A stretch of 64,000 nucleotides of DNA from Paraburkholderia podalyriae (GCF_014397785.1 NZ_VZQQ01000014.1:62001-126000), one strand, 5' to 3'. Positions 44,492 through 54,412 are shown, counted from the first letter of the stretch. Made by a program: numbers and translations. Notes: a model not told the origin generated them from the letters alone.

Positions 44492-44977
44492 TCATCGCGG
44501 CGCCGACTGGATATCCCCAATCTGCGCGTCCGGGTGCGGCAAGTCCTCCACCACCCCGCCTACGGTTTGCTCGCCGATCGTCTCGGCCTGCGTGCCGGTC
44601 AGTGCCTGGCGCTCACGCAGTAGATCTTCGACGGTATCGCCGAAATGGCTCGCGATAAACGCTCGCAGCAAAGCGATCCGCAGCGAGTCGCCCCGCCCTT
44701 CGGAGGCTCGATGTCCGCCCACGAACTCAGCAACGCATACCGCGCCTTGATCGCCCTGCTCGCGCACGTCGAGCCGGATCGCACGCTCGAGCACAACGGC
44801 AGCCGCCTCCCATGACGCGGAAGGCGTGAACCGTCCGTCCCACGGGCGACCCCGGTCATTGCCGCGGATCGCAACAGTCTCGCCACTGTCGGTAAAGTAG
44901 ATTTCGCGCACGAAGTCGTGCAGGCTGCGCGCGACCCAGTAATCGAGCGCCACGCCAGTGAGGTCGGATACGTTCAT
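44492..44977 (-). CDS. DUF2591 (phage NinX-like) protein
   Basis: 161 residues. The start MNVSDLTGVALDYWVARS matches the typical opening of DUF2591 proteins, which in lambdoid phages are encoded by the nin region. FTPSASWEAAAVVLERA in the middle is also typical. It is an orphan among core genes, next to two tRNA-Arg. It may be a phage relic or a domesticated gene. Function is unknown. Confidence 0.7.
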   Translation of the reverse strand: MNVSDLTGVALDYWVARSLHDFVREIYFTDSGETVAIRGNDRGRPWDGRFTPSASWEAAAVVLERAIRLDVREQGDQGAVCVAEFVGGHRASEGRGDSLRIALLRAFIASHFGDTVEDLLRERQALTGTQAETIGEQTVGGVVEDLPHPDAQIGDIQSAPR

Positions 44978-45097
44978 CTGCGTTCTTCCTGGGGTTCAGG
45001 TGAGACTTGCCTTCAGTTGTATCCTGAGCCGCACGAAAGATGCCTGACTGGCGTGAAGCGCCAGTCGAGGCCGCGCCAACGCCCAGTCAGAAGCCGC

Positions 45098-47458
45098 TCA
45101 GTAATCTGCCCGCTCGCGGTCGATGCGCATGCCGCCTTCGTGGCGGTGATGCCCCTCTTCGCTCGGCCGCTCACGCGCGATGCGCATCACGTCGGGGTTC
45201 GTGCGCACGCGCCGCATCACGTTGGCCAGATGCACGCGATCGCTGACCTGAATCACGAAGCGCAGAATCGTGGATTCCTGCGATAGATCTTCGTCCATCG
45301 CGATATGGACGATGTTCGCGTCCGCCGACGTGATGTCGGCCGCCACGCGCGCGAACACGCCCTTGGTGTTCTTGACCAGCACCTTCACCGCGACATCGAA
45401 TAGACGCCCCGGCTGCGGCGCCCACGCAACGTCGATCCAGCGACCCGGATCGCGCCGGTGGATACGCTGCGCGACGCGGCAGTCGGTGGTATGGATCGCC
45501 ATGCCGAGGCCGATGCCGATATAGCCCATGATGTCGTCGCCCGGAATCGGACGGCAGCAGGCGGACAGTTGCACCGACATGCCCTCGGTGCCGGTGATGA
45601 CGACCGGCGGCGCATGCGGTGTCGAACCGGACTCGGAGCGCGAGCCGTCGTCGTCGGCGTCTCGCCCGCTCATCAGCACTTCGATGCGCTTGGCCATCAC
45701 CGCGGCGACCCGCCGGCCGAGACCGATGTCCGCGAAAATTTCCTGACGGTTCTTGTTGCCCGTCCACTGCACGAGCTTTTCCCACGCTTCCGGCGTCACG
45801 TCCGATAGCGCGAGACCATAGCCCTTCAACGCCTGATCGACGAGACGCTCGCCGAGCTGCACCGACTCGTTCAGGCGCATCGTCTTCAGATAGTGACGGA
45901 TCGCCGAGCGCGCCTTACCGCTGCGCACGAAGCCAAGCCATGCGGGGTTCGGTTTGGAATACGGCGCCGTGATGACCTCGACGATGTCGCCGCTCTTCAG
46001 CTCGGTACGCAACGGCAGCAGCTCGTTGTTGATCTTCACCGCGACGCACTGGTTGCCGAGGTCGCTGTGGATCGAATACGCGAAGTCGAGCGCGGTGGCG
46101 CCGCGCGGCAGCGCCATGATCTTCGACTTCGGCGTGAACACGTAGACCGCGTCCGGGAACAGGTCGATCTTCACGTGCTCGAGGAATTCACTCGAGTCAC
46201 CCGCTTCGCTCTGGATGTCGAGCAGCGACTTCAGCCACTGGTGCGCGCGCTTCTGCACGTCGTTCAGATCCGCGCTGCCGTTCTTGTACAGCCAGTGCGC
46301 GGCGACGCCCGCCTCGGCGATCTCGTGCATCTTGCGCGTTCGCACCTGAAACTCGATCGGCGCGCCGAACGGGCCGACGAGCGTGGTGTGCAGCGACTGA
46401 TAGCCGTTCACCTTCGGGATCGCGATGTAATCCTTGAATTTGCCCGGCACCGGTTTAAAGAGCGCATGGAGCGCACCGATGCAGGTATAGCACTCGAGTG
46501 CGCTCTCCACGACCACACGAAAACCGTACACGTCGAGTACCTGCGAGAACGACAACTGCTTGTCGCGCATCTTCTTGTAGATACTGAAGATGGTTTTCTC
46601 GCGACCGGTGACTTCGGCGTCGATCTTTGCGTCCGCGATAGCGCGTTGCACCAATTCGAGAATCTTGCCAACCACCTCGCGACGGTTGCCGCGCGCAGCC
46701 TTGACGGCTTTTTCGAGCGTCGCGTAACGGTGCGGGTTGAAGTTCGCGAAGCTCAGGTCCTGCAACTCGCGGTAGGTATTGTTCAGGCCGAGCCGATGGG
46801 CGATGGGAGCGTAAATGTCGAGCGTTTCGCGCGCGACGCGGCGACGTTTCTCAGCCGGCACCGCGCCGAGCGTACGCATGTTGTGCAGCCGGTCGGCGAG
46901 CTTTACGAGGATCACGCGCACGTCGCGCGCCATCGCGAGCAGCATCTTGCGGAAGTTCTCCGCCTGCGCTTCCTCGCGATTGCGGAACTCCATCTTGTCC
47001 AGCTTGGACAACCCGTCGACCAGTTCCGCGACCTTCGCGCCGAAGCGCTCGGCGAGTTCCGCCTTGGTCACGCCCTGGTCTTCCATCACGTCGTGCAGAA
47101 GCGCCGCCATGATCGCCTGGGCGTCGAGATTCCAGCCCGCGCAGATTTCCGCGACGGCGACTGGATGCGTGATGTAGGGCTCGCCGCTCTGGCGATACTG
47201 GCCGAGGTGGGCTTCGTCGCTGAAGTGGAACGCCGCCTTGATGTCCTTGATCTCTTCCGGCTGCAGATAGCCGGACAGCGCGGACGTCAGATTGGCGATG
47301 GAAACGACGTCATGCCGGCGCGGCTGCTCCGGCGTGGCGGTCGGCCCGAACAGATGGCGAAACGATTGCTCGAGGACCGCGTCGATGTACTTGCGTGCAG
47401 ACGAAGGCGAGTCGGCGTCGTGGTCCGCTTCCGTGGCGGTGGGCGGGGTAGCACTCAT
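45098..47458 (-). CDS. spoT: Bifunctional (p)ppGpp synthetase/hydrolase SpoT
   Basis: 786 residues. The hydrolase HD domain (ALLHDVMEDQ, His122-Asp123) is intact. The synthetase domain follows (VYGFRVVVES, then NGYQSLHTT), then TGS (DAVYVFTPKSKIMALPRGATALDFAY), a zinc-finger/helical region (LSACCRPIPGDD) and a C-terminal ACT domain (STILRFVIQVSDRVHL). Both activities should be present. It is encoded just downstream of rpoZ, as in many Proteobacteria, and controls the stringent response. Confidence 0.95.
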   Translation of the reverse strand: MSATPPTATEADHDADSPSSARKYIDAVLEQSFRHLFGPTATPEQPRRHDVVSIANLTSALSGYLQPEEIKDIKAAFHFSDEAHLGQYRQSGEPYITHPVAVAEICAGWNLDAQAIMAALLHDVMEDQGVTKAELAERFGAKVAELVDGLSKLDKMEFRNREEAQAENFRKMLLAMARDVRVILVKLADRLHNMRTLGAVPAEKRRRVARETLDIYAPIAHRLGLNNTYRELQDLSFANFNPHRYATLEKAVKAARGNRREVVGKILELVQRAIADAKIDAEVTGREKTIFSIYKKMRDKQLSFSQVLDVYGFRVVVESALECYTCIGALHALFKPVPGKFKDYIAIPKVNGYQSLHTTLVGPFGAPIEFQVRTRKMHEIAEAGVAAHWLYKNGSADLNDVQKRAHQWLKSLLDIQSEAGDSSEFLEHVKIDLFPDAVYVFTPKSKIMALPRGATALDFAYSIHSDLGNQCVAVKINNELLPLRTELKSGDIVEVITAPYSKPNPAWLGFVRSGKARSAIRHYLKTMRLNESVQLGERLVDQALKGYGLALSDVTPEAWEKLVQWTGNKNRQEIFADIGLGRRVAAVMAKRIEVLMSGRDADDDGSRSESGSTPHAPPVVITGTEGMSVQLSACCRPIPGDDIMGYIGIGLGMAIHTTDCRVAQRIHRRDPGRWIDVAWAPQPGRLFDVAVKVLVKNTKGVFARVAADITSADANIVHIAMDEDLSQESTILRFVIQVSDRVHLANVMRRVRTNPDVMRIARERPSEEGHHRHEGGMRIDRERADY

Positions 47459-47557
47459 GGTCGCCTCCGGTAGCGGTCAGGGTTGGACGCAGTTCTGCGC
47501 GTTGAGCAATCCGGTGTGGCGAATACCGGGCAGGTCGAAAACGAAAATCCGTGCGCC

Positions 47558-47761
47558 TTAGACCGGCACCTTCTTCAGCATTTCAACGCCGACCTGACCC
47601 GATGCGATTTCACGCAGCGCGAGGACGGTGGGCTTGTCGCGGCTTTCGATCTTCGGCGTGTGGCCTTGAGCGAGCTGACGCGCGCGATAGGTTGCGGCAA
47701 GCGCGAGTTCGAAACGGTTCGGGATCTGTTTGAGGCAGTCTTCGACGGTAATGCGGGCCAT
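47558..47761 (-). CDS. rpoZ: RNA polymerase omega subunit
   Basis: 67 residues, MARITVEDCLKQIPNRFELALAA start, the conserved omega signature, then YRARQLAQG. It promotes assembly of RNA polymerase. It lies between gmk and spoT, the classical arrangement. The size is normal for Burkholderiales. Confidence 0.95.
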   Translation of the reverse strand: MARITVEDCLKQIPNRFELALAATYRARQLAQGHTPKIESRDKPTVLALREIASGQVGVEMLKKVPV

Positions 47762-47821
47762 GTTGGGTTCCTTCTCAGTATGTTGCTCATTCTACCTTAT
47801 GTGCCTGACACCACGCCGCGC

Positions 47822-48505
47822 TCACGCGTGCGGCAGGTGGATGCCGAGCTGCATGAAAAGCTGCGTGTGACGGGCGTACTGCGACGCGAAGCGCGAGCGC
47901 GTCGCGCCGACGAGGCACTGCAACTCAGCCAGCGCGCGATCGAAGTTTTCGTTGATCACGACGTACTCCGCTTCGGCCGCGTGCGCGATCTCACCGCCCG
48001 CCGCGAGCAGGCGTCGCGTAATCACGTTCGGCTCGTCCTGGCCGCGCTTTTTCAGACGCTCTTCGAGCGCTTCGAGCGACGGCGGCAGAATAAAAATCTC
48101 CACCGCGTTGTGGAATTGCTTCTTCACCTGCAGCGCGCCCTGCCAATCGATTTCGAGCAGCACGTCATGGCCGATTTTCATCTGCTCCTCGATCCACACG
48201 CGCGACGTGCCGTAGTAGTTGCCATGCACTTCCGCGCTTTCGAGAAACTCGCCCGCGTCGTGACGCTGCATGAAGTCCTCGACGGTCGTGAAGTGATAGT
48301 GCTCGCCGTCCTGCTCCTGCGGACGCGGCGGGCGCGTCGTGTACGAGATCGACAGACGGATCGCGTCGTCGCCCGCGAGCAGAGCGTTCACGAGCGTCGA
48401 CTTGCCCGCGCCCGACGGCGCGACGACCATGAACAGATTGCCGGGATAAGCGCCGGCGTACGGATGGCGCGCCGCGCCGGTTTCGCGTGGATGGTGGTCG
48501 GTCAT
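47822..48505 (-). CDS. gmk: Guanylate kinase
   Basis: 227 residues. P-loop APSGAGKST at 29-37, SYTTRPPRPQEQDGEHY (GMP-binding region) and LEIDWQGALQVK. It phosphorylates GMP to GDP. About 20 extra residues precede the usual start; an internal start near MVVAPSGAG would be too short, so the ATG at 48505 was kept. Confidence 0.94.
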   Translation of the reverse strand: MTDHHPRETGAARHPYAGAYPGNLFMVVAPSGAGKSTLVNALLAGDDAIRLSISYTTRPPRPQEQDGEHYHFTTVEDFMQRHDAGEFLESAEVHGNYYGTSRVWIEEQMKIGHDVLLEIDWQGALQVKKQFHNAVEIFILPPSLEALEERLKKRGQDEPNVITRRLLAAGGEIAHAAEAEYVVINENFDRALAELQCLVGATRSRFASQYARHTQLFMQLGIHLPHA

Positions 48506-48524
48506 GATGTGTAGTGCTCCAGCC

Positions 48525-49454
48525 TTATTCGAGATTCTGTACCTGCTCGCGCATCTGTTCGATCAACAGCTTCAGCGTCATCGACGAATCCGCGAGTTCC
48601 TTCGCCGCCGCCTTCGAACCGAGCGTGTTCGCCTCGCGGTTCAGCTCCTGCATCATGAAGTCGAGCCGCTTGCCGACCTTGCCGCCCTTCTCGATCACGT
48701 GACGCGTTTCGTTCAGGTGCGCGGTGAGGCGCGACAGCTCTTCGGCGATATCGATGCGAATGCCGTACATCGTCACCTCCTGGCGAATCCGCTCGTTGAT
48801 CTCTTCACGCGACACGATCGTCGCGGCCGCATCCGGCGCGGCGATGCCGAGCGCTTCCTGCAGACGCTCGACGATCTTCTGCTGATGCCGCGCAATCAGA
48901 TCGGGCACGAGCGGCGTGATCTTCGCGACGATCGCCTCCATTTCGGTGACGTTGACGAGCAGCATGGTCGCGAGCTGCGCGCCTTCGCGCGCGCGCACGT
49001 CGATCAGGTCCGCGATCGCCTGCTTGCCGCAGGCGAGCACCGCGTCGCGCAGCGTCTCGGGCGCGATGCCGCTTTCGGCGAGCACGCCCGGCCAGCGCAG
49101 AATTTCGCCGGTGCGCAGACGGCCGGCTTCTGGAAACGTGTCGAGCACTGTGCGTTCCAGCTGCGCGAGTTGCGCGAGCGCGTCGCGGTTAATCGCGCCC
49201 GCGTTCGCCGACTGCTCGCTGCGTTGCAGATTCACGCGAATGTCGACCTTGCCGCGCGACAGCTTGTTCATCAGCATCTCGCGCAGCGTCGGTTCGACGA
49301 CGCGCACGTCTTCCGGCATGCGGAAATTCAGATCGAGAAAGCGCGAGTTCACCGTGCGCAATTCGACCGACACGCTGACGCCGCCCGTGCCCGTGCCCGA
49401 GGCCGCCACGAGTTCGCGCGTCGCGCTCGCATAGCCAGTCATGCTGTAGATCAT
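48525..49454 (-). CDS. yicC: YicC family endoribonuclease
   Basis: 309 residues. It starts MIYSMTGYASA, the family's conserved opening. VELRTVNSRFLDLNFRMPE and the C-terminal KRLDFMMQELNREANTLGSKA are hallmark blocks. E. coli YicC is linked to RNA turnover. The start at 49454 was chosen over 49478 because it gives the canonical N-terminus. It is likely cotranscribed with gmk (19-bp gap). Confidence 0.93.
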   Translation of the reverse strand: MIYSMTGYASATRELVAASGTGTGGVSVSVELRTVNSRFLDLNFRMPEDVRVVEPTLREMLMNKLSRGKVDIRVNLQRSEQSANAGAINRDALAQLAQLERTVLDTFPEAGRLRTGEILRWPGVLAESGIAPETLRDAVLACGKQAIADLIDVRAREGAQLATMLLVNVTEMEAIVAKITPLVPDLIARHQQKIVERLQEALGIAAPDAAATIVSREEINERIRQEVTMYGIRIDIAEELSRLTAHLNETRHVIEKGGKVGKRLDFMMQELNREANTLGSKAAAKELADSSMTLKLLIEQMREQVQNLE

Positions 49455-49801
49455 CGTAGTTCTCGCGATTACGGCCACGCGTTCGACGATGGCCTGAGAA
49501 GCGGATCGCCCGGCGTGTACGAGACGCGGGGCGGGGAATCGGCATTATCCCATTTTTGGCGGCGCCATCCGCTCGCGAGCGAGCACGGATGCGGCTCGGC
49601 ACGCGGTTGCCTCGTTGCCTCGTTGCCATCCATTGCCGCTCGCCGGCACGATATGCTTCACGCACTCGCGCGGCATTCGTCGCCCGCAATTCTGCATGCC
49701 ATCCGTGCATGCCATCCGTATAGGCAACCGCCCTATCCGATCGGCGGTAAAATTATGGATTCTCTCCGCCCCTCTTCCAGCCCATCCCGACCCAATCCCA
49801 C
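49455..49801. other. Divergent promoter region yicC/rph
   Basis: About 350 bp, GC-rich, with no gene. A direct GTTGCCTC repeat and CATGCCATCCGT repeats near 49610-49720 are short and low-complexity. Confidence 0.45.
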
Positions 49802-50539
49802 ATGAGCAACGACACCCAACGCCCCAGCGGTCGCCAGCCCCACCAGTTGCGCGACGTGCGCATCACGCGTCACTACACGAAACATGCGGAGGGCTCGGTG
49901 CTGGTCGAATTCGGCGACACCAAGGTGATCTGCACCGCCAGCGTCAGCGAGAGCGTGCCGCCGTTTCTGCGCGACCGCGGCCAAGGTTGGCTCACTGCGG
50001 AATACGGCATGCTTCCGCGCGCCACGCATACCCGCAGCGACCGCGAAGCCGCGCGCGGCAAGCAGACCGGCCGCACGCAGGAAATCCAGCGGCTGATCGG
50101 CCGCGCGCTGCGCACGGTGTTCGACCTCGAGAAGCTCGGCGCGCGCACGCTCAATCTCGACTGCGACGTGATCCAGGCCGACGGCGGCACGCGCACCGCG
50201 AGCATCACCGGCGCGTTCGTCGCGGCGCATGACGCGGTCGCCAGATTGCTCGCTGCCGGCCGCATCGAAAGCTCGCCGATCAACGACTACGTCGCCGCGA
50301 TTTCGGTCGGCGTGTACGACGGCGTGCCGGTGCTCGACCTCGACTACGACGAAGACTCGCAGTGCGACACCGACATGAACGTCGTGATGACGGGCGCGGG
50401 CGGCTTCGTCGAAATTCAGGGGACCGCGGAAGGCGTGCCGTTCTCGCGCGAAGAAATGAATGCGCTGCTCGATCTGGCAAGCGACGGCATCAGCACGCTG
50501 ATCGCGAAGCAGAAAGAGGCGCTGGGAGTGCAGCAGTGA
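49802..50539 (+). CDS. rph: Ribonuclease PH
   Basis: 245 residues. Phosphorolytic 3'-5' exoribonuclease that trims tRNA 3' ends. The conserved blocks RHYTKHAEGSVLVEFG, AEYGMLPRATHTR, LDCDVIQADGGTRTA and DLDYDEDSQCDTDMN are all present, so it is likely active. The start codon directly follows CCCACATG. Its stop overlaps the rdgB start (GTGA). Confidence 0.95.
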   Translation: MSNDTQRPSGRQPHQLRDVRITRHYTKHAEGSVLVEFGDTKVICTASVSESVPPFLRDRGQGWLTAEYGMLPRATHTRSDREAARGKQTGRTQEIQRLIGRALRTVFDLEKLGARTLNLDCDVIQADGGTRTASITGAFVAAHDAVARLLAAGRIESSPINDYVAAISVGVYDGVPVLDLDYDEDSQCDTDMNVVMTGAGGFVEIQGTAEGVPFSREEMNALLDLASDGISTLIAKQKEALGVQQ

Positions 50540-51198
50540 ATGAGGCTCGTCGGAACGGCGGCACGAACGAGGCTCACGGCGAAACGTCGGGCATGCCGTT
50601 GAAAAAGGTCGTGCTGGCGTCGAACAACGCGGGCAAGCTGCGCGAATTCGCGGCGCTGCTCGGCGCGGCCGGCATCGAGTTGATCGCACAAGGCGAGCTC
50701 AACGTGCCGGAAGCGGAAGAGCCGCATCCCACCTTCGTCGAAAACGCGCTGACCAAGGCGCGTCACGCGGCGAAGCTCACCGGCCTGCCCGCGCTCGCCG
50801 ACGACTCGGGCCTTTGCGTGCGCGCGCTGCGCGGCGCGCCGGGGGTTTACTCGGCCCGCTTCGCGCAACTCGCCGGCGGCGAGAAAAGCGACGCGGCCAA
50901 CAATGCGCGCCTCGTCGATGAACTGCGGGACGCGAGCGACCGCCGCGGCTATTACTACTGCGTGCTCGCACTCGTGCGTCATGCGGAGGATCCCGAACCG
51001 CTGATCGCGGAAGGCCGCTGGCATGGCGAAATCCTCGACGCGCCGCGCGGCGAGCATGGCTTCGGTTACGACCCGTACTTCTATCTGCCCTCGCTGAACG
51101 CGAGCGCCGCGGAACTCGAACCCGCGGTCAAGAACGCCAGCAGTCATCGCGCGATCGCGCTGCGGCAACTGCTCGCGCGTCTGTCGGAGGAAGCGTGA
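50536..51198 (+). CDS. rdgB: dITP/XTP pyrophosphatase (RdgB/HAM1)
   Basis: 220 residues from the GTG at 50536, which overlaps the rph stop; an ATG at 50593 (MPLKKVVLASNN) would give a 201-residue protein and is a serious alternative. Family motifs: VLASNNAGKLREF (phosphate-binding), PALADDSGLCV, GEHGFGYDPYF and the SHRAIAL C-terminal block. It removes non-canonical purine nucleotides. It is coupled to hemW by a GTGA overlap. Confidence 0.92.
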   Translation: MNEARRNGGTNEAHGETSGMPLKKVVLASNNAGKLREFAALLGAAGIELIAQGELNVPEAEEPHPTFVENALTKARHAAKLTGLPALADDSGLCVRALRGAPGVYSARFAQLAGGEKSDAANNARLVDELRDASDRRGYYYCVLALVRHAEDPEPLIAEGRWHGEILDAPRGEHGFGYDPYFYLPSLNASAAELEPAVKNASSHRAIALRQLLARLSEEA

Positions 51199-52436
51199 TT
51201 CCGATCCGATCGACGCCGGCCGAGGTTGGCAACCGAGTTGGCAAAGGTGTCGTCAAAGCGTTCACGTCGCCGGGCAGCATCCGCTTGACGTCGCTGCCGC
51301 CGCTTGCGCTATACGTGCATTTTCCGTGGTGCGTGCGCAAGTGCCCGTACTGCGACTTCAATTCGCATGAGTGGAAAGGCGAGACGTTCCCGGAGAACGA
51401 CTACCTCGACGCGCTGCGCGCGGATCTGGAAATGGCCTTGCCACTGATCTGGGGCCGCCAGGTGCATACGGTGTTCATCGGTGGGGGCACGCCGAGTCTG
51501 CTGTCGGCGGCGGGGCTCGACCGCATGCTGTCGGATATACGCGCGTTGCTGCCGCTCGACGCCGACGCGGAAATCACGCTCGAAGCGAACCCCGGCACGT
51601 TCGAAGCGGACAAGTTCGCGCAGTTTCGTGCGAGCGGCGTGAATCGGCTATCGGTGGGCATCCAGAGTTTCAACGAAACGCATCTGCAGGCGCTGGGACG
51701 CATTCACGACGCGGCGCAGGCGCGCCATGCGGTCGAAGTTGCCGCGACCACGTTCGACAACTTCAACCTCGACCTGATGTTCGCGCTGCCAAAGCAAACG
51801 CTCGCCGAATGCCAGGCCGACGTGGAAACGGCGCTGTCGTTTGCGCCGCCGCATCTGTCGCTGTATCACCTGACGCTCGAACCGAACACGCTGTTCGCAA
51901 AGTTCCCGCCCGCGTTGCCCGACGACGACGAGTCCGCGGACATGCAGGACTGGATTCATCAACGCACCGCCGAGGCCGGTTACGAGCGCTACGAGGTGTC
52001 CGCGTATGCGCGGCCGCATCGGCAGAGCAAACACAATCTGAACTACTGGCGTTTCGGCGACTATCTCGGCATCGGCGCGGGCGCGCATACGAAGCTATCG
52101 TTCCCGAATCGTATCGTGCGCCAGGCGCGCTACAAACATCCGACCACATTTATCGAGCGGGCCAAGGCCGGTGCAAGCGTGCAGGAAGAGCACGAAGTCG
52201 GGCCGCGCGATCTGCCATTCGAGTTCATGCTGAACGCGCTGCGCCTGGTGGAAGGATTTCCGGTGCATCGGTTCATCGAACGCACCGGTCTGTCGATCAC
52301 GACGATCGAACCAGCGTTGCAGGAAGCGGAACGGCGCAAGCTGATCACACGCGACCACGAACGGATCGCGCCGACGCCGCTCGGCCAGGCGTTCCTGAAC
52401 GACCTGCAGGCGCTGTTCCTGAAGGATCCGCAGTGA
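51195..52436 (+). CDS. hemW: Radical SAM haem chaperone HemW
   Basis: 413 residues, GTG start overlapping the rdgB stop. The radical-SAM cluster motif CVRKCPYC has Cys46, Cys50 and Cys53. GGGTPSLL, GVQSFNE-like GIQSFNETHL and LEPNTLFAKFPP follow. The HemW-type C-terminal HTH region (EFMLNALRLVEGFP) is present. It was formerly annotated as HemN-like; the HemN-specific features are absent, so haem chaperone is more likely. Confidence 0.92.
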   Translation: MIPIRSTPAEVGNRVGKGVVKAFTSPGSIRLTSLPPLALYVHFPWCVRKCPYCDFNSHEWKGETFPENDYLDALRADLEMALPLIWGRQVHTVFIGGGTPSLLSAAGLDRMLSDIRALLPLDADAEITLEANPGTFEADKFAQFRASGVNRLSVGIQSFNETHLQALGRIHDAAQARHAVEVAATTFDNFNLDLMFALPKQTLAECQADVETALSFAPPHLSLYHLTLEPNTLFAKFPPALPDDDESADMQDWIHQRTAEAGYERYEVSAYARPHRQSKHNLNYWRFGDYLGIGAGAHTKLSFPNRIVRQARYKHPTTFIERAKAGASVQEEHEVGPRDLPFEFMLNALRLVEGFPVHRFIERTGLSITTIEPALQEAERRKLITRDHERIAPTPLGQAFLNDLQALFLKDPQ

Positions 52437-52491
52437 TGGCGGGTCGCCTGGACTCGGCAGCGAAGTCTTTTCAGGTTACAATTTGCGGCTT

Positions 52492-52581
52492 GGAGGTGTG
52501 GCCGAGTGGTTTAAGGCACCGGTCTTGAAAACCGGCGAAGGAGCAATCCTTCCGTGAGTTCGAATCTCACCGCCTCCGCCA
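52492..52581 (+). tRNA. tRNA-Ser(UGA)
   Basis: 90 nt with a long variable arm and encoded CCA. The loop CTTGAAA gives anticodon TGA. It lies 55 bp before an integrase gene, so it is the probable integration site of the second island. Confidence 0.95.
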
Positions 52582-52636
52582 GCTCCTCCCAAGGCGTTGA
52601 ATTTTCGTATAATCCTTTCCCTTCAACAGGTTAAGG

Positions 52637-54412
52637 ATGGCAGGTGTGCCGGTCATGTGTGCCACTGAACGAAAAAACGACGACGCCGTGTCGGTTACCC
52701 TCATTCCCCATCCCGGCGGTCGCAGCCGCAACTGGTACGTGGACATCCACGTACCTGCCTCGCTGCAGGACGTCGCCGGCACCGACCGTATCCGGCGCTC
52801 GACGCGCACGGCTGACCGCATTCAGGCAAAGGCCGAGGGGGCCCGCATTGAAGCCGAGGTGCGCGCCGAATGGCAGCGCCTGTGGGAGAGCGTCGAGCGC
52901 ACCAACACTGCACCGACCGTTACCCGGCTCACGCACGACATCATCCGCAGCGTGTGCGCCACACGCCTGCGTTCGTGGGTGCACTCCGACGACCAGGACC
53001 GTTTCGGGCGCGGCATCGACGACGAAGAACTGGCCGAACTGGAGGCCTTCGGCCAGCAGACCGATGCGGAGATGCGCAGCGTGCTGGCCCAGGGCAAGGC
53101 CAGCCAGAACTGGGAGCACGCGGTCGAGCTGGTCTGGGACTTCATGATGCAGGAGAAGTACGACGTCGACCCCAGCGACCCGCTCTTTCCCGAGCTGATG
53201 CGCCGCTTCGCCGACGTTGAAAGACAGGCGCAGAAGGTGATTGCGGCGCGCAACGCGGGTGAACTGGCCGATTTTCCGCAGCCCGCTGCGAGCGCCGGTG
53301 CGTGCCTGTCGCAGATGGTCGAGCCGTACCGCGCGCACCGGACCGGCACCGTGCAACCGAAATCGGTTTCGAAAGACGTCGCCATCTGGCATCGCCTCAT
53401 CGGCTTTCTGGGCGACGTGCCGCTCGATAGCGTGAGCTCCGCTGACCTGTACCGGTTTCTGGACGCGCGCCTCAGGACGGACGACCAGCCGTGGTCGCAG
53501 GGGTATGTCGATGGCCATGCGCAACGCGCGCTGCGGGCCATCTTCGCGCTGGCCCGCACGCACGGACGGATGACGGCCCCCAATCCGGTCGCGGCGCTGG
53601 AGACGACGCCCCGGCTGCCGAAGGCCGTACAGGCCGCGCGCCGCCAGCCGCGCCTGCCGCTGAAGGCCGCGCAACTCACCACGCTGTTCGCGTCTGACTG
53701 GTACGACCCGGGCGCCACGCACTGGACGGGCAGGATGCGCACCGACCTCGCGGGCCGCTACTGGGTGCCGCTGCTGATGATGGCGCATGGTCTTCGCGTG
53801 CGCGAGCCGCTGCAGCTCGTCAGCAGCGACTTCGAGGACGACGGCGGCACCTGGATGATGACGGTCAGAACCGCGTTCGATGACGCCGGCGATGCGGGCG
53901 CGTCGCCGCTGCCGGAGCGCTCGGTCAAGAACGCGGCGACGGCGCGCACGGTGCCGGTCCACCCGTTGTTGCTCGCGCTGGGGTTTGGCCGGTTTGTCGA
54001 AAGCCTGAAATCGGCGCACCACCTGAACCAGCCGCTCTTCCCCTCAGCGCTGCCCGCGCCCGGCGGCAAGGCGCCGATGTGGGGCCGCGCGTTCGAGCAG
54101 GCCTTCCTGCGCCACCTGCGGGACCGGCTCGGGTTCGGCGCCGGCTATGGCAACCACAGCTTCCGTCACCAGCTCGAAGACCGCATCCGCGACGCCCAGG
54201 CGCGCCATGGCACCTGGCCACCGGGACTGGCGTCGTTCTATACCGGGCGCAAGCTCACCCGCGATGAAGACCGCGCGTTCATCCTGTCGCAGGGCAGCGC
54301 GGGCGACTATGGCGACGGCTTCCAGCCGGTTCACCTGCTGCCGTTTTCGGCGCAAATCACGTTCGACGATGTGGTGCTTCCGCCACCGTTTGAACAGTGG
54401 CTGCGGCCGTAA
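52637..54412 (+). CDS. Large tyrosine-recombinase-type integrase
   Basis: 591 residues. A core-binding region (PKSVSKDVAIWHRLIGFLGDVPLDSVSSADLYRFLD-like, about 235-275) is followed by the catalytic domain: Arg in AHGLRVREPLQL (~384), His/Arg in NHSFRHQLED (~508). The nucleophile Tyr is not certain; GDYGDGF near 557 is the best candidate. The N-terminal ~220 residues are distinctive. Its position beside tRNA-Ser supports site-specific integration. The start at 52637 has an AAGG site; 52655 is an alternative. Confidence 0.8.
   Translation: MAGVPVMCATERKNDDAVSVTLIPHPGGRSRNWYVDIHVPASLQDVAGTDRIRRSTRTADRIQAKAEGARIEAEVRAEWQRLWESVERTNTAPTVTRLTHDIIRSVCATRLRSWVHSDDQDRFGRGIDDEELAELEAFGQQTDAEMRSVLAQGKASQNWEHAVELVWDFMMQEKYDVDPSDPLFPELMRRFADVERQAQKVIAARNAGELADFPQPAASAGACLSQMVEPYRAHRTGTVQPKSVSKDVAIWHRLIGFLGDVPLDSVSSADLYRFLDARLRTDDQPWSQGYVDGHAQRALRAIFALARTHGRMTAPNPVAALETTPRLPKAVQAARRQPRLPLKAAQLTTLFASDWYDPGATHWTGRMRTDLAGRYWVPLLMMAHGLRVREPLQLVSSDFEDDGGTWMMTVRTAFDDAGDAGASPLPERSVKNAATARTVPVHPLLLALGFGRFVESLKSAHHLNQPLFPSALPAPGGKAPMWGRAFEQAFLRHLRDRLGFGAGYGNHSFRHQLEDRIRDAQARHGTWPPGLASFYTGRKLTRDEDRAFILSQGSAGDYGDGFQPVHLLPFSAQITFDDVVLPPPFEQWLRP

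Noticed and set aside
45893..47473. Plus-strand open frame (526 codons) opposite spoT
   Set aside because: Antisense shadow; low-complexity Arg/Val composition and no motif.
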